From the IMG/VR virus record IMGVR_UViG_3300010150_000013, positions 1-64,000 of that record: 64,000 nt of DNA; one strand, given 5' to 3'. A program made the position numbers and the translations under genes. The DNA comes from a virus. The notes beneath the pieces are model-generated. The model was not told the DNA's origin. It ran no database searches and was given only the letters and a program-made list of their open reading frames with translations. Shown here piece after piece: positions 1 to 8,449 of the stretch; position 1 is the stretch's first letter, and the number at the start of each line of letters is the position of its first letter.

Positions 1-865
1 CGAAACCAATCAAGGCACTACAACAGTAGCAGTAGGTTATGAAGCAGGTCAAGAGAATCAAGGTGTAAGTGCAGTAGCAGTTGGTCCGAATGCAGGTGAA
101 ACTAGTCAAGGTACTAATGCAGTAGCAGTTGGTAATGACGCAGGTGGAACGAGTCAAGGTGACTTTAGTATTGCGTTAGGCTATTATGCAGGTCAAACAA
201 GTCAAGGACAAAACTCAATAGCAATAGGTTGGGAAGCAGGTAAAACAAGTCAAGGTACAACTGCAACGGCTGTGGGAAATTCCGCAGGTGTAACTAACCA
301 AGGCCAAAATGCAACAGCAATTGGTGCAGGTGCAGGTGTTACAAATCAAGGACAAAATGCACTAGCAATTGGTGTAGGTGCTGGTACAACAAGCCAAGCC
401 GCAAACAGTATTGCAATTAACGCAACTAGCGGTGTATTAGAGAACACCACAGCAAGTAGTTTAGTAATTAAACCAATTAGAAGTGTAGTTGGAACAACTA
501 TGCTAATGTACAATGCTGCAACAGGCGAAGTATCTCATACAGGAAGTCCTGTAACTGATATTAAAGGTAGCGTGTTTGGTGATGATAGTACATTGTTAGT
601 AGATGGTGTTAGTAGTACAATACCAGCAGCAGTGCTAAATGGTACTGCAACTATTGATATTAGAGGTTCAGTATTTGGTGATGATTCTTCCGTAGTAATT
701 GATGGTGCAACAGGCACAGTTACAGGTAAGATTGCACCAAACAGTGCTGCTCCAGGTTCAGAAACAGAAGCAGCAGAAGTTGGTGAAATTAGAGTTGATG
801 ACAATTATGTTTATGTCCGCAAGAGTACGGGCTGGGGCAGAATTGCAATTGGCGGTTGGGTATAG
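1..865 (+). CDS. Tail-fibre/adhesin-like structural protein, 5'-truncated by window edge
   Basis: The frame is open from base 2, so the gene begins before the window and about 287 C-terminal residues are present; the ATG at 272 is internal. The visible N-terminal part is eight perfect-length 16-residue repeats (consensus [VI]A[VI]GxxAGxTSQGxNA), resembling the left-handed beta-roll head repeats of YadA-type trimeric adhesins. Two copies of DI[KR]GSVFGDDS follow (557-589 and 656-688), a motif common in marine T4-like fibre proteins, then a C-terminal EIRVDDNYVYVRKSTGW tail typical of fibre ends. Fibre-like structural role is inferred from repeats and neighbours; the receptor is unknown. Confidence 0.8.
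   Translation, partial: ETNQGTTTVAVGYEAGQENQGVSAVAVGPNAGETSQGTNAVAVGNDAGGTSQGDFSIALGYYAGQTSQGQNSIAIGWEAGKTSQGTTATAVGNSAGVTNQGQNATAIGAGAGVTNQGQNALAIGVGAGTTSQAANSIAINATSGVLENTTASSLVIKPIRSVVGTTMLMYNAATGEVSHTGSPVTDIKGSVFGDDSTLLVDGVSSTIPAAVLNGTATIDIRGSVFGDDSSVVIDGATGTVTGKIAPNSAAPGSETEAAEVGEIRVDDNYVYVRKSTGWGRIAIGGWV
26..409 (+). repeat. Eight 48-bp in-frame tandem repeats (16-aa YadA-head-like units)
   Basis: Units begin at 26, 74, 122, 170, 218, 266, 314 and 362, each 48 bp with no indels. The hydrophobic [VI]A[VI]G and the AGxTSQG core are kept while positions 5, 6 and 9 vary (YE, PN, ND, YY, WE, NS, AG, VG). Regular coding repeats of this kind can change copy number by recombination. More units probably lie upstream of the window. 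Confidence 0.9.
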
Positions 866-875
866 GAGCGGATAG

Positions 876-1130
876 ATGGCAAAACTTACAGTAAACATTG
901 GAACATCCGCAAACGATAGAACAGGCGATACTCTACGTGGAGCGTTTGAAAAAATTAATTCTAACTTTACAGAACTTTATGTTGGACCACCACAACTAAC
1001 ACAAACTGAAATAGATGCACTTACACCAGTTTTTGGAATGATGGTTTACAACACAACAACAGGAAAGTTTCAAGGATACGCTGCTGATGCAAATAATGAT
1101 AGTACAGCAGGCTGGGCAGATCTACATTAG
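876..1130 (+). CDS. Small fibre-associated structural protein
   Basis: An 84-residue protein with a GGAG ribosome site at 865-868. Its N-terminus has the pattern NIGxxxNDxxGDxLRxAFxKxNxNFxxL, which also opens the next gene (1140) and is echoed in the gene at 4201, so these look like copies of one attachment or trimerisation module. The C-terminal half reads like the end of a fibre subunit (VYNTTTGKFQGY). It sits between fibre and baseplate-type genes in one late transcription unit. Exact function unknown. Confidence 0.65.
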   Translation: MAKLTVNIGTSANDRTGDTLRGAFEKINSNFTELYVGPPQLTQTEIDALTPVFGMMVYNTTTGKFQGYAADANNDSTAGWADLH

Positions 1131-1139
1131 GAGTGATAC

Positions 1140-1715
1140 ATGGCGATACAAACAATAAACATAGGTAATATTGTAAACGACGGGTTAGGTGATGATCTAC
1201 GAACAGCGTTCCAGAAAGTTAACACAAACTTCTCAACACTAGAAACAGAACTAACAATTACAGCAACCAATACAGGTGCTAATGGTGTTAGTGTGTTTAG
1301 AGATAAAGTTGGTGCAAATCTAAACTTTAGAAAACTAGTAGCTGGTTCTAAAATTCAACTTGACGAAGGTAACGAAGCAATTATTGTTGCTAGTACTGCG
1401 CCAGATGCATTTACAAGAATCGATACAGATAGTGGTAGTATGTTGGCTAATACACACCAACAAATTACTATGGAAGGTACTAGTGCGCCACAATCAGAAA
1501 ACGGATTCAAAGATATTGAAGTTACCGCTGTAGGCAGCACTATTAAATTTAAAACTATTGTACCGGTAACTGAATACTTAACAACATACGACTTTGGACC
1601 TGTTGGAGCTTCAGGGTTTGAAAATGCCATACAATTAGCACTGCAAGGATCTAATATTGATTTTGGTACACTAACGTATGATTCAGGAATCAATTTAGAT
1701 GTTGGCGGTTTATAA
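1140..1715 (+). CDS. Fibre/baseplate-associated structural protein
   Basis: A 191-residue protein. Residues 1-40 repeat the ND..GD.LR.AF.K.N.NF module of the preceding gene. The rest is Thr/Gly/Asn/Ile-rich beta-type sequence without catalytic motifs, consistent with a virion beta-structure. A GGAG site precedes the start by a few bases. Found between other structural genes; assignment as virion protein rests on context and composition. Confidence 0.65.
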   Translation: MAIQTINIGNIVNDGLGDDLRTAFQKVNTNFSTLETELTITATNTGANGVSVFRDKVGANLNFRKLVAGSKIQLDEGNEAIIVASTAPDAFTRIDTDSGSMLANTHQQITMEGTSAPQSENGFKDIEVTAVGSTIKFKTIVPVTEYLTTYDFGPVGASGFENAIQLALQGSNIDFGTLTYDSGINLDVGGL

Positions 1716-1729
1716 GGAGCAAATTCTAA

Positions 1730-4204
1730 ATGGCAATTACTTGGATTACGCCAGCAGGAGACCTAGGTACTTTCGAAGAAAGGATCACAGTCAACATTCC
1801 AATAGAAGCGTCTACTGATACTTCTAGTACAATTTCATATTCTATAATTGCTGGTTCACTTCCTGTAGGTTGTGTTTTATCTGATGGTGTAATTAAAGGC
1901 GCACCTGGAGAAGTTACAAAACATACAACTAATAAATTTGTTATCAGAGCTGATGACGGTACTGGTGGGTGTATGGATAGAACATTTAGTATGTCTATAA
2001 CAGGAGCAGACTTTCCAGAATGGATTACAGAAAGAGGTTATTTAAATGTTGGGCAAGGTGATGCATACTTTGCACTTGACGATTCTAAAATAGACTTTCA
2101 ATTACAGGCAACAGACAAAGATCTTACAGCAGGGGAGACTCTAAGCTACTATATGGTGCCTAACAGCGGTCTTTTACCTCCGGGCTTGTCATTGTCCCAA
2201 ACAGGAAAGATCAGCGGTTTTACGGAGCCTGTGCAGGCTGTAGAGTACAATTCAACTAACACTGGAGCATACGATACACATTCTTTTGATACTGTTCCAC
2301 TTGATATTGCAAAAAATACATCAACTGGTTTTGACACATACTTTTACGATACGCAAAGATTTGACTATGCAGAAGGAAGTCAAATACCTAGAAAATTAAG
2401 TAGAGAATATACATTTAGTATTGCAGTTACTGACGGTATTAATGCTATACATAGAACATTTAAAATCTATGTTGTTACTGAAGAATTTTTAAAAGCAGAC
2501 AACACATTACTACAAGTTGATACAAATTTATTCCAAGCAGATAATAGTGGTAACAGACAACCACTATGGATTACAGATCCTTACTTAGGTAGATATAGAG
2601 CAAATAACTTTGTAACTGTTGCTTTAGATGTTTACGATCCACCTACACTATCAGGTACAATAACTTATTTCTTAGTTGAAAATAATCCAGATGGTACTCC
2701 AAGTACTATACCACCCGGTCTTACTCTCGATACTGTAACAGGAGACCTTTCTGGTAAAGTTCCGTATCAAGCAGCAGTAACTAAAAATTATCAGTTCACT
2801 ATGAGAGCTGTAAACTTTCCTGCAAACTTAGCAACAATTAATTACACACTTGTAGGTAATTGGAGTAGTACTAGAATTTATACTGTTAACGAAGCAATTG
2901 TTTATGATGGAATTATTTACATCGCTATTGTAGAGAACCAAAATAGATTGCCTACGGATACTGATTTTTGGGTACCAGGTGTTTCAACTGTTGAAAGAAC
3001 ATTCAACATAGACATCATTGGTGAGGTTGAAAGTTCAATTGAATGGATTACACCTTCTGATAGAGGAACTATTAAACCTAACGAGCCAAGTAACTTATAT
3101 GTCGAAGCAAAAAGTTTATTGTATGGTGGCAGAATTTTATACACACTTGAAAGTGGAAACTTACCTGCAGGATTAGAATTTTTACCTACAGGACTTATTC
3201 AAGGTAAAGTAAAACAATTTGAAGATGATAAAGGGTTAGGACTAACTAGATTTTATGAGCAGGATAGTGCTGGAGAAGATTCATCAACTAGATCTCGAGA
3301 CTTTAGTTTAACGTTTGATCAAGGTCGATCATCTTTTGATAAAGAGTTTAAATTTACAGTTAAAGCACAAGACGGTGCAAACTTTGCTGAAGCATTGAGA
3401 GAATTTAAAATTAAAGTAGTTGCTGATAATCAAACAGTATTCTCAAACATATATGTTAGAGCATTACAATCAAAAGAGAAAAGGTTATCATGGTTTAACT
3501 TTATTACTGACTCTACTGTTTTTAAACCAGAGGACATTTATCGTTATGGTGATAAGAACTACGGAGTACAGAGTGAATTAACAGCATTACTATTTGCTGG
3601 TATTGAAAGTAAAACAGCAGAACTGTTTGTTTCTGCAATGGGAAGAAATCATTATAACAAACGCTTTACGTTTGGTAATGTTAAAAAAGCAGTAGCAAAA
3701 GACCCAACTACATCTGAATTGTTGTATGAAGTTGTATATGTTGATATAATTGACGATCTTGAAAAGAATGGTAAAAGCATATCACAAGTAGTAGAATTAC
3801 CAGATGATATTAATAGTAAAATCATTGTAAGTTACGACAGTATTAGTATTGATAGTGATGTTCCATTAGTAAGTGATTCAGATCATCAAAGAATTTTTCC
3901 TAATTCAGTAAATAACATGAGAAAGAGAATACAAACTGTTGGGGAAAGAGATAGAGGGTTTTTACCTCTATGGATGAGAAGTATACAAGAAACAAGCACT
4001 TTTGAGCTTGGATTTACTAAAGCATTAGTATTATGCTATACAAAACCAGGGAAAGCCGACAGTATTATAGCTAGAATTAAACAAAAAGCGTTTGATTTCA
4101 AGACTATTAACTTTGTTGCAGATCGCTATATCATAGATATAGTTGACGGGCAAATTGAGGATAAATACTTTGTATTCCCGCAACGTGGAGAAAAGAAACC
4201 GTGA
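1730..4204 (+). CDS. Large baseplate/fibre structural protein with Ig-like domains
   Basis: An 824-residue protein. Four He_PIG-like putative Ig motifs are visible: AGSLPVGCVLSDGVIKG, PPGLSLSQTGKISGF, PPGLTLDTVTGDLSG and LPAGLEFLPTGLIQG (near residues 42, 144, 327 and 480). Such modules occur in phage surface proteins and may bind carbohydrate. The last ~250 residues are a distinct non-Ig domain. It overlaps the next gene by 4 bp (GTGA). Likely a baseplate-proximal structural protein; no T4 gene number can be assigned safely. Confidence 0.75.
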   Translation: MAITWITPAGDLGTFEERITVNIPIEASTDTSSTISYSIIAGSLPVGCVLSDGVIKGAPGEVTKHTTNKFVIRADDGTGGCMDRTFSMSITGADFPEWITERGYLNVGQGDAYFALDDSKIDFQLQATDKDLTAGETLSYYMVPNSGLLPPGLSLSQTGKISGFTEPVQAVEYNSTNTGAYDTHSFDTVPLDIAKNTSTGFDTYFYDTQRFDYAEGSQIPRKLSREYTFSIAVTDGINAIHRTFKIYVVTEEFLKADNTLLQVDTNLFQADNSGNRQPLWITDPYLGRYRANNFVTVALDVYDPPTLSGTITYFLVENNPDGTPSTIPPGLTLDTVTGDLSGKVPYQAAVTKNYQFTMRAVNFPANLATINYTLVGNWSSTRIYTVNEAIVYDGIIYIAIVENQNRLPTDTDFWVPGVSTVERTFNIDIIGEVESSIEWITPSDRGTIKPNEPSNLYVEAKSLLYGGRILYTLESGNLPAGLEFLPTGLIQGKVKQFEDDKGLGLTRFYEQDSAGEDSSTRSRDFSLTFDQGRSSFDKEFKFTVKAQDGANFAEALREFKIKVVADNQTVFSNIYVRALQSKEKRLSWFNFITDSTVFKPEDIYRYGDKNYGVQSELTALLFAGIESKTAELFVSAMGRNHYNKRFTFGNVKKAVAKDPTTSELLYEVVYVDIIDDLEKNGKSISQVVELPDDINSKIIVSYDSISIDSDVPLVSDSDHQRIFPNSVNNMRKRIQTVGERDRGFLPLWMRSIQETSTFELGFTKALVLCYTKPGKADSIIARIKQKAFDFKTINFVADRYIIDIVDGQIEDKYFVFPQRGEKKP

Positions 4205-4815
4205 GTAATATAAATTATTTGAGCATAAACGAAAACTTTCCTGTAGCAGGTGCCGATAACGACACCCAAACATTCAGGGATAATTTCGATACTATTAAAA
4301 CAAGTTTAAACACAGCCAAGACTGAAATTACTAGTCTTGAGTCAACTACTGCTAGATTATCTAATCCAGGCGGTGGTGCATACATTAATGACTTTCAACT
4401 TAACCAAGTTACAAGAGCTGTTATGGCAAATAACAGAGATAAACTTAACAATTTGGGTACAGTACCACTTGTTGAAGGTACAACAACAGAGATTGATTAC
4501 CAAACTGGCTCATACTTTATTATTAACGCTTCATCTGCTCTTAACTTACAGTTTACAAACTTTGCTGGAGATCCTGCAAATGGTGAAGAAACAGCAGCCC
4601 AAAGTGGTGTTAGCAAAGTAACTTTGGAACTTTATACATCAGGTGTTGGTGATAGAGCTGTAACATTTACAACTACAGGCGGAACTGTAATTAAGAAAGA
4701 TAGCAGTTTTCCAGCATCACTTACATTAACTTCTAACACAGATCCTGTGTTTGTTGAAGTTTGGCGTCATAGCCAAGAATTCATATACATGAGATACTTA
4801 GGCTCATTTAGTTAA
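4201..4815 (+). CDS. Structural protein, fibre/baseplate associated
   Basis: A 204-residue protein starting with GTG at 4201, translationally coupled to the large gene before it (GTGA overlap). The N-terminus (ENFPVAGADNDTQTFRDNF) is a divergent version of the ND..GD..R.AF.K.N.NF module of genes 876 and 1140. The C-terminal half is beta-rich and Thr-rich. Probable virion protein from context. Confidence 0.65.
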   Translation: MSNINYLSINENFPVAGADNDTQTFRDNFDTIKTSLNTAKTEITSLESTTARLSNPGGGAYINDFQLNQVTRAVMANNRDKLNNLGTVPLVEGTTTEIDYQTGSYFIINASSALNLQFTNFAGDPANGEETAAQSGVSKVTLELYTSGVGDRAVTFTTTGGTVIKKDSSFPASLTLTSNTDPVFVEVWRHSQEFIYMRYLGSFS

Positions 4816-4816
4816 T

Positions 4817-5050
4817 ATGTTTCACCCATTAGAAGAAGATTTATCCGAAATGACTACCTCTGAGGTAGAGCTTAAACTAAGCGAATTGAACAAAAAATAT
4901 TACCAAGCGAGCCGTTTAGGCAATAATCAACTGTTGACACAACTTCAAACTTTTGTTACAATATATAGAAATGAACTTCGCCAGAGAGCAATACAAGCGA
5001 AATTTGATGAACAAGAGAAAGATTTGGATCAACTGATTAATGTGGACTGA
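4817..5050 (+). CDS. Small helical protein of unknown function
   Basis: A 77-residue protein rich in Glu, Leu and Gln, predicted from sequence to be mostly helical. It starts 1 bp after the previous stop and overlaps the next gene by 11 bp. No recognised domain. A sigma70-like promoter lies inside it (4934-4962). Confidence 0.6.
   Translation: MFHPLEEDLSEMTTSEVELKLSELNKKYYQASRLGNNQLLTQLQTFVTIYRNELRQRAIQAKFDEQEKDLDQLINVD
4934..4962 (+). promoter_or_regulatory. Sigma70-type promoter, TTGACA-17-TACAAT
   Basis: TTGACA at 4934-4939, 17-bp spacer, TACAAT at 4957-4962 (one mismatch in the -10). It lies in the 3' half of the 77-aa gene, about 80 bp before the DnaE-like fragment at 5040, and could start an early transcript for 5040-7755 (including the halogenase and GroES). 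Confidence 0.5.
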
Positions 5051-5513
5051 AACTAATACTACTGAACAACTTATTAAAGGCATAGTTAAGTATGGCCCGG
5101 ACATACTTGAGCATTGCGTATGCGCTGATGATCTTAGTAAGTACAAAAACAAGATAGAAAAAGAGTTTCTCGACTATCCACTTCCAAAAACATCAATAGA
5201 TTCTACTAATTGGTTCCTTCCATACAAATATCAAAACATGGACATTAAGCAATATTTGTTAGCCAAATGTTCCAATGATACTGAATTAGACAGGGTAAAT
5301 ATAGAACTAGCAGAGTATGAGAAGCGAGATTTATTTCCGTTGCTCAAACAGATGGCATATATAATAGATACACTTAGAGAAAAGAATATTGTTTGGGGTG
5401 TAGGTAGAGGTAGTAGTGTTGCTAGTTTTGTACTCTATTTAATGGGAGTACACAAGGTAGATAGTATTAAATACAATATACCACTAAACGAATTCTTTAA
5501 AGGAGAAATATAA
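5040..5513 (+). CDS. Stand-alone DnaE-like fragment with GRGS motif
   Basis: A 157-residue protein. Its C-terminus, GVGRGSSVASFVLYLMGV followed by xKVDSIKYNIPLNEFF, closely follows the start of the palm region of bacterial PolIII alpha (DnaE), where GPGRGSxxGSLVAYxLxI.DxDPLxYxLLFERFLN is found. In DnaE the catalytic Asp motifs come directly after this point; here the protein ends, so it cannot polymerise alone. Function is unknown; a binding or regulatory role is inference. The family resemblance is strong over about 45 residues. Confidence 0.6.
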   Translation: MWTETNTTEQLIKGIVKYGPDILEHCVCADDLSKYKNKIEKEFLDYPLPKTSIDSTNWFLPYKYQNMDIKQYLLAKCSNDTELDRVNIELAEYEKRDLFPLLKQMAYIIDTLREKNIVWGVGRGSSVASFVLYLMGVHKVDSIKYNIPLNEFFKGEI

Positions 5514-5734
5514 TGGCACTAGTAAGAAGTATGAGAGGTAAGGAAGTTGACATGGAGAAACTTAATCTCAAAAATGAAGAACTTCCAGCAGTTGGAAATG
5601 CTAAAGTAAATGCACGTGGAGACGAATTAGGTCCAGGTGGAAAGATTATTAGAACAAGAGAAGAAGTTCTATCAGACTACTACAAGCAAAATCCAAGAGC
5701 AATCAAAGAAGAAATCGTAAGTAGAAAAAAGTAA
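5513..5734 (+). CDS. Small basic protein of unknown function
   Basis: A 73-residue, Lys/Arg/Glu-rich protein that starts in a TAATG overlap with the previous stop. Contains NARGDELGPGGKIIRTREEV. No domain recognised; the sequence style is that of small conserved marine T4-like phage proteins. Confidence 0.6.
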   Translation: MALVRSMRGKEVDMEKLNLKNEELPAVGNAKVNARGDELGPGGKIIRTREEVLSDYYKQNPRAIKEEIVSRKK

Positions 5735-5753
5735 TTTTTAGATAGGACAATCC

Positions 5754-7373
5754 ATGAGAGTAGAATCATTGGTGATTGTCGGCGGTGGAAGTTCAGGGTG
5801 GATGTCAGCAGCCGCACTGTCTAAACTATGTCCACACATCGACATAACCATTATTGAATCACCTAACATAAAAACTGTAGGCGTAGGTGAAAGTACACTC
5901 GGTCACATTACAAAATTTTTAGATTTGCTAGGTCTTGAAGATAAAGACTGGATGGCAGAGTGTAATGCTACATACAAAAATTCAATCAGGTTTACAAACT
6001 TTAGAGAGAACGACGGTACCAGTTTTCAATATCCTTTTAGTTTAGGTTTTGATATGACTGATAAACCAGGCGGAATAGATGCTTGGTCAGAGTTAGCAAC
6101 TGTATATCCAGATGAATTTACTCCTGATACATTCGCTAAATTTTATGCTACCGCTAACACATATCTTTCTGATATGTGCAAAGGCACAACAAATGCAGAT
6201 GAAAAATTAAGACATTATAGTTTTAAATGGGATACTGCATATCATGTTGATGCTGCAAAACTAGGACAATATCTTAAAAACAATATTGCTATGCCTAATG
6301 GCGTAACATTGTTAAATCACGATGTAGTACACGTTGATATGGAAGACGATCAAATAAGCGGTCTTTTATTAGATAACGGAGAAACAGTATCAGCAGACCT
6401 TTATATTGATTGTACAGGATTTCAATCAATGCTTTTAGAAAAAGCAATGAAGCAAGAGTTTTTGTCATTTGATGATTATCTAGCAAACGACTGTGCTTGG
6501 GCATGTAGAGTACCTTATGAAGATGTTGAAAAAGAAATGCACCCTTACACAGACTGTCATGCATTAGATAATGGTTGGGTATGGCATATTCCATTATGGA
6601 ATCGTATTGGTACTGGGTATGTATACTCATCAAAATTTACAACTGCTGACGCAGCAAAAGAAGAATTTAGAAAACACCTAGAAACAACAGGTTCAAAAGA
6701 ACGTGCAGACAATGCAGAAATGTTTCACATTAATATTAAGCATGGCCGTAGACGTAGAGGTTGGGTACGCAACGTTGTTGGCATTGGACTAAGTTATGGT
6801 TTTGTAGAACCTTTAGAATCTACAGGACTACTAACAACGCATGAAAACTTAGTTAAGTTAGTAGAGTGTTTGAATAGAAGAAATGGTTGGGTAACAAGAA
6901 CAGAGAAAGAAGGATTCAATTACGCTGTTGAATCAGAAGTATTAAAATTTAGAGATTTTATTTCAACTCACTATGCTCTTTCAATGCGTGACGATACTCC
7001 TTATTGGAAACATGCAACAGAGTATCACGAGTATTGTCCGGAACTTGTAGGCGAAAATTATAATTTAAGAAACACACAATATCAATCTTTGATCGGCGGA
7101 GTTACATTAGGTAATACCTATAGTGGAGCAGCAGACTTTCCGCCCTCTTTATTTTTAGCGGCTGGTATGGGTGTAAAACCAAAAGCAACTAAAGAAATCG
7201 TTTTACACGAAGGACCGTACTGGGGCGGGGTAACTAAGTTAGAAGAACTAGATTTTCAGAAACGCAGTTATGAAGATTACAGAGACTTTGTAATTGATTA
7301 TGTTTCTAAACTTCCTAGTCATTACGAATTTTTGAAGAATCATATTTATGGAGGCAAAGATGATCAAAGGTAA
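5754..7373 (+). CDS. Flavin-dependent (tryptophan-type) halogenase
   Basis: A 539-residue protein with every hallmark of the FADH2-dependent halogenases: GGGSSGWMSAAAL (residues 10-22, FAD binding), GVGESTLGH (43-51), Lys75 in ECNATYK, which aligns with catalytic Lys79 of RebH/PrnA, WVWHIP (WxWxIP motif that blocks monooxygenation) and GFVEPLESTGL with the conserved Glu. The enzyme makes HOX from halide, O2 and FADH2 and passes it along a tunnel to the Lys. Substrate is unknown. Viral members exist in cyanophages (VirX1 of Syn10). It overlaps GroES by 14 bp. A flavin reductase is not visible nearby. Confidence 0.92.
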   Translation: MRVESLVIVGGGSSGWMSAAALSKLCPHIDITIIESPNIKTVGVGESTLGHITKFLDLLGLEDKDWMAECNATYKNSIRFTNFRENDGTSFQYPFSLGFDMTDKPGGIDAWSELATVYPDEFTPDTFAKFYATANTYLSDMCKGTTNADEKLRHYSFKWDTAYHVDAAKLGQYLKNNIAMPNGVTLLNHDVVHVDMEDDQISGLLLDNGETVSADLYIDCTGFQSMLLEKAMKQEFLSFDDYLANDCAWACRVPYEDVEKEMHPYTDCHALDNGWVWHIPLWNRIGTGYVYSSKFTTADAAKEEFRKHLETTGSKERADNAEMFHINIKHGRRRRGWVRNVVGIGLSYGFVEPLESTGLLTTHENLVKLVECLNRRNGWVTRTEKEGFNYAVESEVLKFRDFISTHYALSMRDDTPYWKHATEYHEYCPELVGENYNLRNTQYQSLIGGVTLGNTYSGAADFPPSLFLAAGMGVKPKATKEIVLHEGPYWGGVTKLEELDFQKRSYEDYRDFVIDYVSKLPSHYEFLKNHIYGGKDDQR

Positions 7374-7755
7374 ACTTACACCATTACATGATGACGTGTT
7401 AGTATATAACATGCACTTTGGTGAAACTGTAACTAAAGGCGGCATTATCATGGCAAGTGATGATGCAAAAGCACACGGAGTCAAATGTCGTTGGGCAAAA
7501 GTTTATGCTAAAGGTGCTACAAACACAGACGACTACAAATCAGAAGATTGGATCTTAATTGAGCATGGTCGTTGGACACGAAAGATCAAAGTGGATTGTC
7601 CCGATCGCGGTGAAATCGAGGTACAAAAGGTTGAGAAGTCCGCCATCCTCGCTGTAGGTACCGAGGACTTTGAACCAGAACTAGCCTATTGGGGACAACA
7701 TTATAGCGATGGTGACACCGCTACATTTGACGCAGGTGACTTTGGTGCTCAATAA
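7360..7755 (+). CDS. GroES/gp31-like co-chaperonin
   Basis: A 131-residue protein. I chose ATG 7360 over ATG 7348 because a GGAGG site lies at 7350-7354. LTPLHDDVLVYNMHFGETVT followed by KGGIIMASDDAK matches the GroES beta-barrel start and mobile loop (LRPLxDRVxVK...SAGGIxLxxxA). T4 gp31 replaces GroES in folding the major capsid protein with host GroEL, and the same role is likely. The C-terminal 40 residues are a phage-type extension. It converges with, and overlaps by 7 bp, the minus-strand gene at 7749. Confidence 0.8.
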   Translation: MIKGKLTPLHDDVLVYNMHFGETVTKGGIIMASDDAKAHGVKCRWAKVYAKGATNTDDYKSEDWILIEHGRWTRKIKVDCPDRGEIEVQKVEKSAILAVGTEDFEPELAYWGQHYSDGDTATFDAGDFGAQ

Positions 7756-7937
7756 GCGTATTGTATTTCGGGCATTAACCTAAATGTCAAGGCTCTACGA
7801 GGGCCTTGTGTCGTATTAATTGTAATCTCCCCTGACTTTTCATGGAACTCGATTTTAGTAATTCTAGCACGTTTATTATTTTTACCGACAAGGATTTCTT
7901 GTCCTACTTCAAGGTTTAGTGAAAGATTCTTAATCAT
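7749..7937 (-). CDS. Lone minus-strand small protein
   Basis: A 62-residue protein with a good AAAGGAG ribosome site upstream of the ATG (7937), which distinguishes it from shadow frames. The sequence VGQEILVGKNNKRARITKIEF suggests a small beta-barrel (KOW/SH3-like) fold; this is inference. It is the only minus-strand gene before PhoH. A GTAAATA box (complement of 7974-7980) lies 37 bp upstream and may be its late promoter. Function unknown. Confidence 0.65.
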   Translation of the reverse strand: MIKNLSLNLEVGQEILVGKNNKRARITKIEFHEKSGEITINTTQGPRRALTFRLMPEIQYAY

Positions 7938-7973
7938 GGGATTCTCCTTTTGTCCAGCGAATGCTGCTAAAAA

Positions 7974-7980
7974 TATTTAC
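7974..7980 (-). promoter_or_regulatory. Late-promoter-like GTAAATA box
   Basis: Complement of TATTTAC, 37 bp upstream of the minus-strand start at 7937. It fits five or six positions of the T4 late box TATAAATA. Two similar boxes occur upstream of the minus-strand starts 44943 and 57081. Weak on its own. Confidence 0.25.
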
Positions 7981-7988
7981 CTTAGGGG

Positions 7989-8017
7989 TTGACAACAATA
8001 AAGTACTATTATATAAT
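7989..8017 (+). promoter_or_regulatory. Consensus sigma70 promoter, TTGACA-17-TATAAT
   Basis: TTGACA at 7989-7994 and TATAAT at 8012-8017 with a 17-bp spacer: a perfect match to the sigma70 consensus. It lies 27 bp before the MazG start and is expected to be active early with unmodified host polymerase. Confidence 0.9.
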
Positions 8018-8044
8018 AAAGCAATAACAGTAAAGGAAATATAG

Positions 8045-8449
8045 ATGTCTACAGTAGATCTAAACAAATACAAAGACTTTGTAAAAGAAGTAACATCAGA
8101 AGAGTCAAACGATTGGGCTTATACACAAGCTCGTTTGCATGAATTAAATGACGAAGTTAATATTTCATTATTAATGACAGGTGCTATTGGCATTGCATCA
8201 GAAGGAGGCGAATTTGCAGAAATTGTTAAGAAATGTATATTTCAAGGTAAACCTATGGACGATGAAACTAAGTTTCATGCTAAACGAGAACTTGGGGATA
8301 TTATTTGGTATTGGATCAATAGTTGCCGTGCATTGGGGTTGGATCCTAATGAAGTCATAGCAGAGAATGTTAACAAATTAAAGAAGCGTTATCCGGGTGG
8401 TGAGTTTGACGTACACTATTCAGAAAACAGGCAAGAAGGTGATCTTTGA
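8045..8449 (+). CDS. mazG: MazG-like nucleoside triphosphate pyrophosphohydrolase
   Basis: A 134-residue all-helical protein with the MazG Mg-binding motifs: ASEGGEFAE (EExxE type) and KRELGDIIWYW (ExxxD). Family members hydrolyse (d)NTPs; phage MazG has been proposed to act on (p)ppGpp or to recycle nucleotides, but tested cyanophage enzymes prefer dGTP/dCTP, so the in vivo role is open. Preceded by a consensus early promoter; its stop overlaps the TTG start of the next gene. Confidence 0.85.
   Translation: MSTVDLNKYKDFVKEVTSEESNDWAYTQARLHELNDEVNISLLMTGAIGIASEGGEFAEIVKKCIFQGKPMDDETKFHAKRELGDIIWYWINSCRALGLDPNEVIAENVNKLKKRYPGGEFDVHYSENRQEGDL

Noticed and set aside
1-430. Regular 48-bp repeats that could look like a CRISPR array
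   Set aside because: The whole stretch is one open coding frame with in-frame 16-residue units; there are no unique spacers or conserved palindromic repeats.
7788-7808. CAAGGC/GCCTTG hairpin as terminator of groES
   Set aside because: Short stem without a T tract and inside the minus-strand coding gene.
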